From: Fomitopsis serialis
Taxonomy: Eukaryota > Basidiomycota > Agaricomycetes > Polyporales > Fomitopsidaceae
NCBI RefSeq assembly: GCF_022376445.1
Contig: NW_025954993.1
Span: forward strand, 306,474 to 370,473
Reading direction: 5' to 3'
Length of the DNA stretch: 64,000 bases
Each line of letters starts with the position of its first letter. The stretch's first letter is position 1. Made by a program: the position numbers and the translations under genes. This document shows, piece by piece, positions 1-11,748 of the stretch. Below the pieces are notes generated by a model. It made no database searches, was not told the origin of the DNA, and saw only the letters and a program-made list of their open reading frames with translations.

Positions 1-490
1 AGTGCACTGGTATGGGAGTCTTCAGTCGGAGAGGTCGGACACAATGCGAAGGACACTTACTACGCCGAAGACCGTTCCTATGTGATGCTGAGGCGTGTCG
101 TCCAGGCTGATGACAGCGAGATGATTGATATCGCGATAGACGGTGCATCGGAGGAGATTCGAGCGCAGTCGAGCCATCGGAGGCAGGTAGCTGTCCAGGA
201 TGTCATGTACGCGAGTGTCGGGCGGCGGCATCTTGGGACGGAGCGGGTACGATGGCTAGGGCTTGCGCAGCTGCCCCTTTTATGCGATCGCACCTGAACT
301 TAAAGTCAGCAGCGATTCGAGTTAAGTGGCAAAGGTGGAATATTGGACACTTATCGCGTTCGCAGTCTTTTCGCATACGTCTTGGCCGGGACTCCGATAA
401 TACACAATTAAAATATACGTCCGGCACGTCGTGAGTGATACATTGTACAGTATATACGTGAGATAAACGTGAGAGTGGGGCATCGAGACG
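1..490. other. No gene recognised
   Basis: I see only short overlapping open frames without family resemblance. The stretch lies just downstream of the minus-strand companion gene, whose stop codon is at 491-493, so it probably holds its 3' flank. Confidence 0.5.
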
Positions 491-2777
491 TTACAGCCAT
501 CCATCAGGTACTACAGCGGGCGGCGTGGGCAAGCGATGGAATGTGTCGACGAAAGAACGGACGTAGAAGGTGACCGCCGCACGCTGAAAACTCACGAAAG
601 CCTGTTCGTCGTAGTCAAATATGCTCATGGGTACAACCTTTAGTTCCTCGGGGAGTCCTGGCCAACGCCGCATGACCTCGACGAACTCGACGAGCGTAGT
701 GACACCGTCGTGCCATCCACTCTGTGGAGGACGCAGCCAGACGGCAGTCGATCGTTCGCCCTGCTCCCAACGAGGGATGACACGCAGACCGGATCCCAAT
801 GCGCTCCAGATGCGACAGACTCGCGCTTCGCGCTCCCACCGTTGCAGCGTTCCCCATTCATGCGAGTTAGTGAGAGCGGCGTCGAGCTCTCGCATCTCAC
901 ATCGCCAGTTGATTTCGTGCACTTCCCACAAAATCTGTGCGCGCACGGCGGGTCCATTCACCGAGTCGACGTTCACAGCGTTTGCGCCCCACTGCAGACT
1001 TTGCGCACTGTCGTACGTCGGCAGACCTGCCGTCTTCGAGAACAAGCGGCGGATGTTTTGCTGGACGTCTCGACGGTCCTTGTTCTTCTTCGACAACGTG
1101 GTCGACGTCGCTTCGCTCACTTGGACCTGGTAATCCCCCCATAGCGCATCGCGCCACTCTGCAATGCGTAGCGGCTCGGCTCCGAGGGTAGGATCGAGCA
1201 ACCGTTGCCTACAGAAGCCCCGGATTCGCACGTAGTTGTGGAAATACCGCTTCACCTTCTCGCCTTGGCTCTCGAACCAGAAGGGAGGGGGCCAATAGAA
1301 AGTGGAGGCGGAACGTGGGGGGGGCAGAGTGCCGACCGCCGTGAGTGCTTCTGCCCAGACTTCCGGAACGACCGACGTCTTCGGCCTCTGGTAGCAAAGC
1401 GACGGGTGAACGGGAACAGGCTGAGTCGGGGCCGCTGCTCGCTTGCCACGATGCGTTCGGCGCGACGAATGGCCGGATTGGGACGAATTGCCGGGTTGGT
1501 TCGTTTGAACGCGATCGAGATTCGAATCTGCGCTGTTGTCGGCCCTCGCCTTCTTGGCGGGCGGCGCGCCATCCGTGTCGAGCACCCGAGGCATTGATGG
1601 TAGTTTCACGTCGCAGAGGTTCTTCAAAACCTCTTGTTGCATCTTGAACGGCCAATCGCCTGGGTGTTGCACGATACCCGCGAGGTCTCCATCGCCACTG
1701 TACAAGCGCGGCTGCGACAACTCATCGCTCATCTGCGAGGAGACCGGCGTAGGATTAACCGCCTTTACGACGCGTACCAAGGAGGTCAACGGCTGGATGA
1801 ACCACGTGGGTATTCCTAGCCGGAAGAGGCCTTGCGCGGTCCCCGCGTTGTCGGTGAACGCGCCGCGCACCGCGAGAGGCGTCTTCGCGACGAACGAGCG
1901 ATTGTGCACACGGGGCTGAACGACGTCGAAGAGGACGATGAGCCCGCACAGTTCTAGCGTGAGCCGCTGCACATGCGAAGCGAGGGCCACGGCGTGCGTT
2001 CTCCACGTCGGGAGGATGAAGAGCTGGTCGAGGGCTTGGTAAATCGTTTGAGACAGGTGGTACCCAATTGCTTTTGTTTCTCCTCCTTGTCGTCACCACA
2101 GGTTTGATACTTGATGATGACGCGTTGCGCGGTGCTCTTGAGTAGGTTCAGGTACCTCGGACTCAGAAATCCGAGGTCAGGTACTCCACACGTAGCGTCC
2201 GCAGCCCAGCAGCTGGGATCGACGACGTCAAACATACACCTTACGTTCGTCTCAAAACCCTCCACGTCACCGTCCTTTACGGGAATACAGGCATGGTGCA
2301 GTACTCTGCTGTGATACATCTGCGGCCACAGTGAATACTCCTGCGGCCCCCATCGACCGTCCGAGCGCGTGCAGATGCGTCCCGGCGTGGCAACCGGGAA
2401 CTCCGGCATCCACGTCGCATTCGCGGTCGTGACGACGGCGTGCTCATCCATTTTCCACTCCGTCGCAAGCCGACCATCGTTCCACGCCAGGCCCGCCTCT
2501 TTATTCCTGTCTAGGCCAAAGTCAGCTGAGTTAAGCGGTCGAGCTGCCCATACGCACCGAAGAGCTCAGGCGTCTCGCGAAGCACCAGCGGAGGGGCTTG
2601 GCTCCCCTTGTCTCCCTGCCCCCACGGCCTCCCCAGATGATCGACAGGCTCCTGCGGCCATAGCTCATCGCGGGACGCCCCTTCTGCGCGTCGGGAATCG
2701 GCATCTCGACGCCGGCTTGCGTCCCCGACACGCTGCTGCGCGATCGCGCCGGAGATCTTCTGCGTAGGGGTCGGCAT
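491..2777 (-). CDS. KDZ-linked companion protein of unknown function, frame broken once
   Basis: Read from an ATG at 2777 (MPTPTQKISGAIAQQ) with a 47 bp intron at 2511-2557 (GTGCGT donor, CTGAC branch, TAG acceptor), then open to the stop at 491. The frame changes near 2060-2095 without a usable intron, so a one-base indel is likely. Visible features are a hydrophobic, leucine-rich helix segment, then a conserved-looking block with GAFTD and LFRLGIPTWFIQP around 1840-1790, a basic low-complexity linker (KKAR, RRTHRGKRA), and a C-terminal part rich in W, Y and R (FYWPPPFWF, VKRYFHNYVRIRGF). I recall proteins of this general look as abundant hypotheticals in agaricomycete genomes; that is memory, not a search result. 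It is divergent from the KDZ transposase about 1.9 kb away. No catalytic motif is recognised. Confidence 0.55.
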
Positions 2778-4632
2778 GCTTGACGACGCTCTGCGTGTAC
2801 GAGAAGTCAGATTCGTTGAGCCCCTCAAAGACAACTACGTGAGAACTTACCGACCGAATGATTCTTGTTTTCCACGCAACGTCGTCCTAGTATGTGACGT
2901 AGATCTACAGGTCTTGAAGCTTCAATATCTGGTAAAGAGATCGAGTAGCATAACTCACGCGTATTCGGCCCAAAAAACGCGTGAAGGATGCGTTAGCCCG
3001 CCTCGTCTTCAGTGTGGCTACCCGCCGTACGCTGTTTCCTTCGACATCAGCCGTATGATATACGAGCGGCCACGTACCTCCCGCCTATGTTCTTGAAAAG
3101 CCCTTGGTGCTTTGAGGTGCTCACGTTGAGCGTGTGGCGGCGGGCGAAGCAACAGGTCGTCAGGAAGGAACCCCCTGACGCGCACAGTTGCAGAGGGTCG
3201 CCCTTGGGTATGCTACCCTCAGACGCGCCACTCTAGGAAGGGAGCAGGTCTTGATGATCTCGAGTCTTGACGGCGGCGGGTCTTGAGCGACGACGGCGAT
3301 GAGCAGAGGCGAGCGGGAGGTTGAGCGACGACGGCGACGAGCAGAGGCGAGAAGGGGATTAGCAGAGTGAATAGAACGGGTTGGGAAAGAACACGCGGAT
3401 TAGCCACGCGCGCCAGACCCGTGTGACAGTTAGCCACGAAAGGCAGGCAGAGTCACGTGTGTGACTCGCGCCTCGCGCTAATCCTCGTCCAACTCACCCT
3501 AATCCGATCCTGATCAGCACCGCCGCCGTCGCTCGCTCCTCTTCACTCGCTCGCTCCTCTAACTTCGCCGCCGCAAGTTCGCCGTCAAGACGCGGGTGTG
3601 CGAGATGGCCACACAGCCGTCTCAGCCTCCGTTAGACGACACGCTCCCGCGGGGTTTCCTGCGGTTGAGACGTTGTTGAAGACAACACAGCAGCCTGGTC
3701 TACTCGCCCGCATCCTACATCGATTCACGCACGCCCTCCCTCGCCGACATTACGATCTTCTGCTCCAACTTCATGGTGTAAGTACGCCGTCCACTGAAGG
3801 CGCCATCCCTGACCAAGCGCCGAGCTTACAGATTTTACAAGACGACGTCGTTCTGGAGGCCAGCTCTCAAGACCTAGCATCGGGTACAAGGTCTCTACGG
3901 TACGTCGATCGTGCGCCCATCTGCACATGGAGGCAGCCCCGTCTCACTTAACTGTCATGGCCGCTGTCTCAGGTCCCTCTGCCGCCCGACTTAGGCATTC
4001 AGCCAGTGAGCTCGTGGACAACAGCGGTTGTCCGCTTTCTTCGTAAGTCTTTGCGCCGGCAATGTTTGCTTACACTACTAAGCGACCTGAAACAGTTCGG
4101 ACCAGCGCGCTTCGTTTGTTCGCTCTGCGGTGTCGGTGACATTTCCCGGTTTGTCCATGCGGTGCCAGCAGTGCGGCGAGCCCGACACGATGAGAGCGTG
4201 GGAGAGGGTTTAGGGGTTCAACGTTCAACAGTGAGTCGCAGCGCCGTTTCGTCTAACGCAGAAGATTCATCGTTTGACGACCAGGAAGGCGAGCTCGATC
4301 AAGATTCATCGGTGGAGGAACAGGCAAGCGAGCTCAATCCGTGACACACCGCGGCTGGATCGTTATTCCACGGCGAGCCAGCACTGCTGTGGCAACAGCC
4401 CGACGCGCTGATGCGCTGTTTCCCTTCTCCGGTCCCGCATGTAGTCTACGTAGTTCTACCGAGCCTAGATTGTGTCTGTGAGATTGTATCTGAGGCGTCA
4501 CTGCGCCGTTCGCCCCTTAGTGCCTAGGAAGTAGCCTCGTTTGTAGCGTCTGTAACCCCCCTGTATGCTCCACTTGCCGCGACCGAACCTTTCCTGAATA
4601 CGATCACTTGCGCCTGTAGAAGGCGGCCACTC
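2778..4632. other. Divergent spacer between companion gene and KDZ transposase
   Basis: About 1.9 kb with no convincing gene. It probably holds promoters for both divergent genes. Open frames at 3598-3951 and 4006-4344 resemble nothing I recognise and lack good splice joins. A direct repeat lies at 3283-3351. Confidence 0.45.
3283..3351. repeat. 31 bp direct repeat, two copies
   Basis: Copies at 3283-3313 and 3321-3351 differ at one base (gcgatgagc versus gcgacgagc) and are separated by 7 bp. Both read TTGAGCGACGACGGCG then GAGCAGAGGCGAG. They lie in the spacer between the two divergent genes. Confidence 0.85.
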
Positions 4633-7600
4633 ATGAGCGGAACTCGTCGACGCATCAAACGTCCTCATGCCCACGTCGACGACATCCTCCCTCCTGCAGT
4701 CGCCATCACTCAAGCGGTCGTTGTCGAGCGAGAAGGTCCTGCCCAATACTCAGTACCTTTGACGCACCGTGAAGACGACTCTCCTGCGAAGAAGAAACCA
4801 CGTCTCGCAAGCCCTCCCGCACAAGGCCCGAGCAAACCTCTGTCAGCGAACCCACAGGCGAGCAGCGGGACACCCGGTGCTTCGTCGAAATCAGGGGAGA
4901 AGCGTACGGTCAAAGTACGTTGATCGCCCGTTTCAAGACGTACTTGCAACTCACGTCTCTCACCACAGAATGGCATCTCGAAGACCTTGGAAGAGTGGAA
5001 GCCGCGATTCTCCCGTATCCTCGACGACATCCTCGCCGCCGAGGTCCCTTCAGGGATAGGCTCGCAGTGCGCTTGCGGAAAGGCACAAGCGACGGTGCGG
5101 TGCCGGGACTGCCTGCAGGCGCCCCTGCAATGCTGCGCATGCCTCGTCTCGTCGCACGTCCGCAACCCCTTCCATTGGATCGACAAGTGGACCGGCCGCT
5201 TCCTTGAGAAGGAGGACCTCAGCAATATCGGCTTGGTCGTTCATTTGGGCCATAACGGTGAACCCTGTCGGTATCTTCGTGCCAGCTCGACCCCCATCAC
5301 CTACACGATTACTCATACCAACGGTATACATCGCGTACGCCTCCACGAATGTCATTGTCCCTACAAGCTCGATACAGTGTCTCAGCTCCTCCGTGCCGGC
5401 CTCTTCCCCGCGACTCTGGAGCGCCCGGAAAGCGCGTTCACCTTCGACGTGCTCAGGCAATGGGACCTTCATTTCCTGGCGTCAAAGAAAGGTGCCTATG
5501 ACTTCTTCGAAGCCTTGCGTCGGCTCACCGACAACTCGGGCACACGCCCTGTCAAGGTGAGTGCCGCGTATGCCTTCCGATTTCTCATGTACTTACTGAC
5601 GATTTCTCAGAGCCGATATCGCGAACTCAATCTCATAGGACGCATCTGGCAACACCTGGTCGCGGAGAAAAGGGCCGGTCTCCATCATGGCCTCGAACTT
5701 CCCAATCGACGGCCTCTACGACGGTCCCATGTTTTGCATGCCCATGGCCGAACTTCAACATGCCTGCAAATTGGAAAGATACTCCGCAGGATCTCGCGTA
5801 AGTAATTCACAAACCGACGATGTATACGACTCATCATTCCATATGTCTACAGATATATCCACGCGTGCGAGCTCGGAGGCGACGGCAACCATGGCCTTCA
5901 GAAAAAGCGCAAACGTGACGACCCGGATGATGTAAGTTTGTGTGAAGGAAAGGGGTACTTTGTCGACCCAATGAAGATGAAGACGTACCTTGACGAGATC
6001 GCCTCCGAGCCAGCCGTGAGTACTAATTCGTCCTTCTCGCTTGCCCGCGAACTTACGTGGTGTTAGCCCGAGACCTGCAGTGGGTTCAAAGTCGGACGGG
6101 CCCAACGGCCAGGCAAGTTCCGCAACTTGGAGGTCAGCGGTGTCGTAGCGGTGATATGCATACGGCATGGGTGCTTCCGGCCGGGGGCCATGGTGGACCT
6201 CCAGAAAGGCGAACGGTAAGTCAATTGTCCTCGCATGTGACCAGAGTAATTAACGAGAAATAACGACGAACTAGATATGGACATATGGACTTCGCGCTCG
6301 CAGGAGCCCTCGAGGGTCTCGACGAACTCCTGCACTTTATATTCACGTACGATGTCGTCTGCATATACGGCGTGAACCTACGCAAACGCTTCGGTGAGCG
6401 GTTTCCGCATCTGGTTCCTCTCCTCGAGCGCATGCAGCTGCTGTTACCGAAGCTCCACATGCTCGCGCACAAGGAGCTTTGTCAGATTGTGTACGCCCTC
6501 TGCTACTCGTGGGGTGCGGGTCTTTCACACGGAGAGAGCGTCGAGCATCCGTGGGCGGAGCACAACCAGGTCGGACTCAGCACTCGTGAGATGGGTCCCG
6601 GACACCGCCACGACGCCCTCAACGCCATTCACAATTACTGGAACTGGTGTAAAATGGAGTCCGCTGGTAAGTCAGTATTTTCTGTTCTATTCGGCGACTG
6701 AGCTCCACTGTCAGCATCGTTCCTCGCGAGAAAACTCCGCGAAGCCTTCGCCTTACAGGAGCATAAGACGTCGCTTTACAACGCGCTCACGGAGCTTGCA
6801 GGAAACAAGGTGGTGGAGTGGAAGAAGCTGGACGTGGCCGAACCGGTCTCACTATCGACAGAGGCGAAGAAGGCGAAGACGAAGACGAAACCGAAGCGAT
6901 CGAGCAAGGGCAAGAAGGCTGAACCTCAGCCTCTTCAGAGCGTGTACATGCTCGATGAAAGTAAAGGTACGTCCAAACTTGGTAATATACATTATGACGA
7001 AACGTCGTACTCACGCCCATTCAGTTCCAAGCGCAGGGAAGGTGTATGAAGACCTCGCGAAGATGGAAATCACACCCAAGGGGAAGTTCGCGGCCGCAGC
7101 AGCAGACAAGGTACCACAGGGGACGACAAACTTCTTCATTAAGGCACTGGATCTTGAGAAGCGACAGTAAGTCTACGTACATCCCAATAAGGAGCTGGAT
7201 TGACGCCGTCTGCAGGTACGAACTTCGTACGAAACTCAAGAAGGCGTTAAGAGGCCATGCCGAACTGGTGGAGGACGACTCGGGGGTCGCTGGAGTCGGC
7301 ACCGAGCGACGTGTGCTACGTCGTGAATTGGAGAAGTGGCGCGACCTTCAGAGCTCGCTCATGCCTCACATCAACTTCCCAGACGTCGACGGCGACGACG
7401 GCGATGACGACGATCACGACGACGACGACGACGACGGGGTAGCGGTCGGCCTGAAGACGAGCCTCTCGCCCTCCCATCCGACTTCTCGGCAGCTGAGCGC
7501 AACACGCTCGGCCTGGAGGCGCAGGCGGTCTTCGAACGCCGTGTTCGACATGGCCGTGCGTACGACCTTCTCGCTGCAGTCAAAGAGTCTATCAATCACC

Positions 7601-8252
7601 AGGGCGCATTCCTCGAGGACAAACAAAAGCACGCGCGTGGTCAGAAAGACAACACTCGCTCTCAAAAGCAGGTGTCCAACGCGACCGCACGCACGCGCAT
7701 GCTGGCCGGGCTCTACAATTACAACCGCGACCGCCTCATTGCATTGAGCGATGGCATTGCGGAGGACGTCCTACAGGCGATCAACATGGAAACGGACCTC
7801 AAGAGTAAGAATTGGCGCAAGCCGCGACAGCAAGGGGACAGCCGCGAAGAACGGGCATGGATCTGGACGGTCGTCCCCCGTGGACGACCGAAGACGATGC
7901 GGAAGCATGGGAACTCGAAGGCGAGTGGTTCGTCTATCCCAATTGCTAGTACTAACAACTCGCTAGTCGACCGGGTACAATGGTTCCGCGCTCGGCGGAG
8001 GTGAAGCGAGTGAACGAGGAAATCAACAAGCTTCATGCCGAGTTCAAGAGGACGATCCTCGGTTTCAAGAACATGTCTAGAGCTTGGGAACAGGTCTCGG
8101 CGAAGGCAGGGTTGTCCGATGGGGCGAGAGCGTATGCGCTGAGGAAAGTGAATATGTTCAACAAGCTAAGCGTCCAATGCGCGGACGTTTTCGGGACTAC
8201 ACGAAAGGATGCCGCAGAGAAGTGGGACTACTCGATTGTAAGTTCCAATTAA
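4633..8252 (+). CDS. KDZ superfamily transposase (CxC2 type), multi-exon, probably decayed
   Basis: Cut-and-paste transposase of the Kyakuja-Dileera-Zisupton group. The start is the ATG at 4633 (MSGTRRRIKRPHAHVDDI). Eight introns of about 48-60 bp can be placed, the first at 4915-4968. A basic N-terminus precedes a cysteine cluster of the CxC2 kind (CACGKAQATVRCRDCLQ, then CCACLVSSHV, near 5070-5160). The catalytic half shows GDGNHGLQ, VICIRHGCFRPGAM, FTYDVVCIYGVNL and HPWAEHNQVGLS (about 5880-6590), the spacing expected of a D-D-E nuclease. A lysine-rich region and helical C-terminus follow (AEVKRVNEEINKLHAEFKR). The frame is broken near 5660-5720 (before CFACPWPNFNMP), in a GAC run near 7437, and again between about 7810 and 8000. 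It is therefore probably inactive, although some breaks could hide unusual introns. Confidence 0.85.
5070..5170 (+). other. CxC2 cysteine cluster of the KDZ protein
   Basis: Cysteines at CACGK, RCRDC, QCCAC and a following SSHVRNPFHWID form a likely zinc-binding module. Such clusters are typical N-terminal partners of the KDZ nuclease domain and may act in DNA binding. Confidence 0.7.
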
Positions 8253-8445
8253 TGATGCGGGCACCGACTCATGTTCATTCCCTCCAGTCCTCAAGTACAT
8301 CCACGCCAGCTGACACCGGCCAGGGGAAGGGGAAGGAGAAGGAGTAGGGAGAAGGAGAAGTCGTGGTGCGGTAGGGTGGATGCGAAGGATGGCGATGCTA
8401 GGTGAGTACGTACTATGTATGCTTCGTCAATGTGCTTCCTCTTCT

Positions 8446-8573
8446 CTACCCGCCACCCCGCTATCGACGTCGCCGTCCTACCCGCCACCCCGCTATCGTC
8501 GTCGCCGTCCTACCCCCCATCCCGCTATCGTCGTCGCCGTCCTACCCCCCATCCCGCAAGCGTCGTCGTCAAC
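8446..8573. repeat. 32 bp tandem repeat, about four units
   Basis: Units at 8446-8477, 8478-8509, 8510-8541 and a partial fourth from 8542. The core is CTACCCGCCACCCCGCTATC followed by GWCGTCGCCGTC. Units 3 and 4 share a CCCCATCCC variant, which suggests stepwise duplication. It lies about 200 bp after the KDZ stop, inside a region open in several frames. Confidence 0.9.
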
Positions 8574-8989
8574 ACCGAGCTTCGTTGAAGCTCCATGCGC
8601 AGCGCTAATGCTCGCCACATTGATATTTACGCGTCGACACGCACCCTGTCTGACTGCGTGCTTTGTACGTCGAGCTCACTGGTCTTCTTCTGTCAGGTAT
8701 CTACAGCAATGCGTTGTAGGAGGCTGAGGGGGCGGGGCGTGGGCGATGGCAGTATCTAGGTGAGTCGAGTTCCGTCTCGACCTATGCATGCTTCGACGGG
8801 TCTACTGCCGGTGCTCCTGCGTTGTCATTCGCTCAGTGACCGCATCCGGTGGTTTGTGGCCGTGGCATGTGCGCAGTACGGTCGCGCGGTCATTTATTGT
8901 GTATTAATGTTTATTGCTCCGCACAGGGATTGTTTTCCGAGATCCTCGAGTGCGTTGATGCGACGATCGTGTGGATGCGAGGGGTGACA
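8574..8989. other. KDZ 3' flank, no gene recognised
   Basis: Short open frames only. GTGAGT-like donors occur at 8400 and 8760, so spliced untranslated sequence is possible. No clear terminal inverted repeat of the KDZ element was found. Confidence 0.4.
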
Positions 8990-10150
8990 GCTGGATTAGT
9001 CGCGAGCTAATCGAGGATTACTGGCGAGCTAATCGAGTGACTTACGATGGCTCAGCTATGGCATTGGGAAGTAATCTACTGTCTTCGTGACTGATTCCTT
9101 ATGGCTTAGTATGTACTCAGAGTGTTTCTTCTTGGTTGATTTGTACTGGCTTAGCATGTCTTCGTGGTTGATCAGTAGTGGCTTAGCATGTCTTCATGGT
9201 TGATTAGTAGTGGCTCAGCATGTTCTTAGGATCAGTTTGGTAATGGATTAGGGATTGGTGGAATTGTCTCTGTGTGACTTAAGAGTGGATTGAGTTGAAC
9301 TTTAAACTGACTTAATATTGATTGAGTGGTGGATTATGCTGCAACTCACAATTGACTTTGTAGTGTATTAGCATTAACTGAGACTGTCATAGACAGGATT
9401 AGCAATGGATAATGTTTTGACTTAGGATTGACTTTGAAGTAGTTAGCACTAAGCCATACTGTCATGAACAGGATTAGCAATAGATTGGGATTTGGTTTAA
9501 GACACATGAGCATTGTTAAGCACTGTCTTGAGACAGGATTAGGACTGGTATATTTTGTCTTAGTACATAGATTAGCATAGGATTATGAACATTCACATGG
9601 GTTACATTGGATTGGAACTGGATCAAAAATACTCAAGTCATGATTTAGCATTGATCAGCAGGGGATTAGACATGGATTGAGCATGACTTAATGAAGATTA
9701 GTGTTCATCTCAAACCTACTTAGCCTCAACTACTTGTGAATCTATTGCCTAAGTTATGGCTAAGCATGGCTAATCTATGGTTAGGAAATGATTAGACATG
9801 GGTCAGATGTTACTTAGCCAAGATTAATCCTCTGAGGATTAGCTTCATTGATCCTATATGGGTAATTAATTGGCTAAGCAGTTTCTCAGCAAGTCTCAGC
9901 AATGGATAAACTATGGCTAATCTATGGTTAAGTGTGTATGGATTAGCTGTACTGATTGTCCTTGGCTAAGCAAAAAGTCTAAGCAATGGATGAACAATGG
10001 ATAATCCATGGTTAAACCTGTATGGATTAGCTGTACTGATCCTGCTTGGCCAAGCAACTGGCTAAGCCATAGCTTAGCACAGGATTGGGTTAAATGTGTA
10101 TGGCCTTTAAGTTGATCTAAAATACAATATTGATTCAAACTTAATCCGAT
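8990..10150. repeat. TTAG/GGATTAG-rich low-complexity island
   Basis: About 1.15 kb of unusually AT-rich sequence with dense GGATTAG, GACTTAG, GCTTAGCA and TGGCTAA motifs and no significant open frame. Local direct repeats are visible: TGTATGGATTAGCTGTACTGA occurs twice (near 9936-9957 and 10018-10039), and ACTGTCATGAACAGGATTAG-like blocks occur near 9387, 9458 and 9525. Composition differs sharply from the GC-rich neighbours. It ends where the truncated LINE begins. Confidence 0.75.
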
Positions 10151-10182
10151 TTAAATGCAGAAGACGACTCTACGGGCGTTGA

Positions 10183-11748
10183 ATTAAAATTATACACCCT
10201 GACACGGAGGAGACAAACGCGCGAGGAGTAGCCTTTGTCCTGAACCGAGAGATTGTAGACACGTCCAATACGAAGATAGTCTCCATAATACCAGGACGAG
10301 CAGCCCTGCTCAGGCTGCACTGGCACGCCAACACGTTCCTCACGATCCTCAACGTATACGCCCCAAATAATATGAGGGAAAACACGGTCTTCTGGGAAAC
10401 CCTAGAAACGAAGCTAGGGTCCACGGAGCTGCCATCCCCCGATGCGGTACTAGGAGATTTCAATGTCGTCGAAGAGCCCATAGACAGACTACCATCCCGC
10501 CCGGATGCTTCCGCCGCCGTTGAAGCGCTGCAGAACTTCCTACGGAAAGCGAACGTGATGGATGGCTGGCGAGCTTCAGAGCCCACAACTAAGGATTATA
10601 CTTTCCCCCAACGCGGGAGTCTATCCCGGTCCCGCCTTGACCGTATATATGTTACAGGCACGATCCTACAAAAAGCGCACAGCTGGTCCATTGAGAACAC
10701 AGCGATCCCTACGGACCACAGGATTGTAGGTGCCCACCTAAGCGACGCACAGGCTCCATATACCGGTAAAGGAAGATGGTCCCTCCCGGTCCACATACTA
10801 ACGGACGAGACCCTCATGAATGTACTCGTAGAGGTCGGCGAGAAAGCATGGGGAGCCGCGAAGGAATGCATTGAAAAGGAGACAAGAACCGAACTACACA
10901 ACCCGCAGACCATATTCCGTGATTTCAAGAAGGAAGCGGCCCGCCTAACGCGCAATAGATTGCGTGAAAAGACCCCCAAGCTGGACGCGGCAATGCAGAA
11001 ACTTCGGGAAGAGATTAAGAGGAAGTCAGCGCTACCGTCCTTTGAAAGAGACCTGCACGAGCAAACCGAGGTGGGGGTCATGCAAGACAGACTCCTCGAT
11101 CTTGAGCGACGCCGACATGGGTACACAAGGACTACAACCACCGTCCGCTACGCCCTGAACAAAGAACGGTTAAGCAAATACTGGTCGACGGTCAACAAAG
11201 AAAAGAAACCGCGCGACGTTATATACGCCCTACAGCGTCCTGGCTCGGTCCCACCAACATACGAAACCCGCTCAGACAAGATGGCGGAGTTGGCACGGGA
11301 CTATCACGAACACCTGCAGACAGCCGACATAGACGTGGAACAGGACGAGCAAGAAAGGGACACCTACATTAAGCAAGCACTAGAGCCAGTTAACGCCACG
11401 GTGCCACAGGACCTTCTGCGTAGCCTCGACGAGAGGATCGACCGGGAAGAAATTCTGGATGCACTTCGTAAGGCTGGTAGCGGGAAAGCCCCTGGCCTTG
11501 ATGGTCTGCCATACGAGCTCTGGTCAGCGCTCCACGGGCGATGGTCTAACCCCAAAAGAAAAGACGAGGACGCACACGAATTCGATTGCCTAGGCATGTT
11601 GAGCCTGGTCTTCAACGACATAGACCAATACGGGGTCAACCCCACCTCCGGTTTTGCGGACGGCTGGTTATGCCCTCTGTACAAGAAGAAAGACAAGAGG
11701 GATATAGCGAATTACCGCCCTATCACCCTGCTAAACTCGGACTATAAG
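10183..11748 (+). pseudogene. LINE endonuclease and N-terminal reverse transcriptase, split
   Basis: Open from just after a TGA at 10180-10182, which itself seems to sit inside the endonuclease frame. Endonuclease/exonuclease/phosphatase motifs are visible: GVAFVLN, ILNVYAPN, LGDFNVVEEPIDRL, SRLDRIYVT and TDHRIVGAHL, the last carrying the D-H pair. A charged helical linker follows, then the first RT blocks (GKAPGLDGLPYELWS, ANYRPITLLNSDYK). The frame then runs into the LTR and stops at 11781. The EN-then-RT order and the zinc-binding C-terminus on the other half indicate an APE-type LINE. It cannot be functional because of the 19.5 kb insertion and the missing N-terminus. Confidence 0.85.
11744..11748. 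repeat. Target site duplication ATAAG, left copy
   Basis: ATAAG directly precedes the 5' LTR and recurs at 31255-31259 directly after the 3' LTR. With one copy removed, the LINE frame reads NSDYKLYTRI without a break. Confidence 0.95.

Larger units (their letters stand above)
10150..11748 (+). mobile_element. 5' fragment of a non-LTR retrotransposon (LINE)
   Basis: Left part of a LINE whose continuation lies at 31255-34555. The 5' boundary is approximate: endonuclease homology begins in mid-domain, so the element is 5'-truncated or its start is mutated. The break at 11748/11749 is exactly the 5 bp target duplication of the inserted gypsy element. Confidence 0.85.

Noticed and set aside
3598..3951. 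Possible extra 5' exon of the KDZ gene
   Set aside because: The frame has no conserved sequence and no donor that joins it to 4633; the ATG at 4633 gives a plausible basic N-terminus.
8990..10150. True telomere array
   Set aside because: Motifs are irregular GGATTAG/CTTAGCA variants rather than uniform TTAGGG units, and genic DNA lies on both sides; telomere origin is kept only as a hypothesis.
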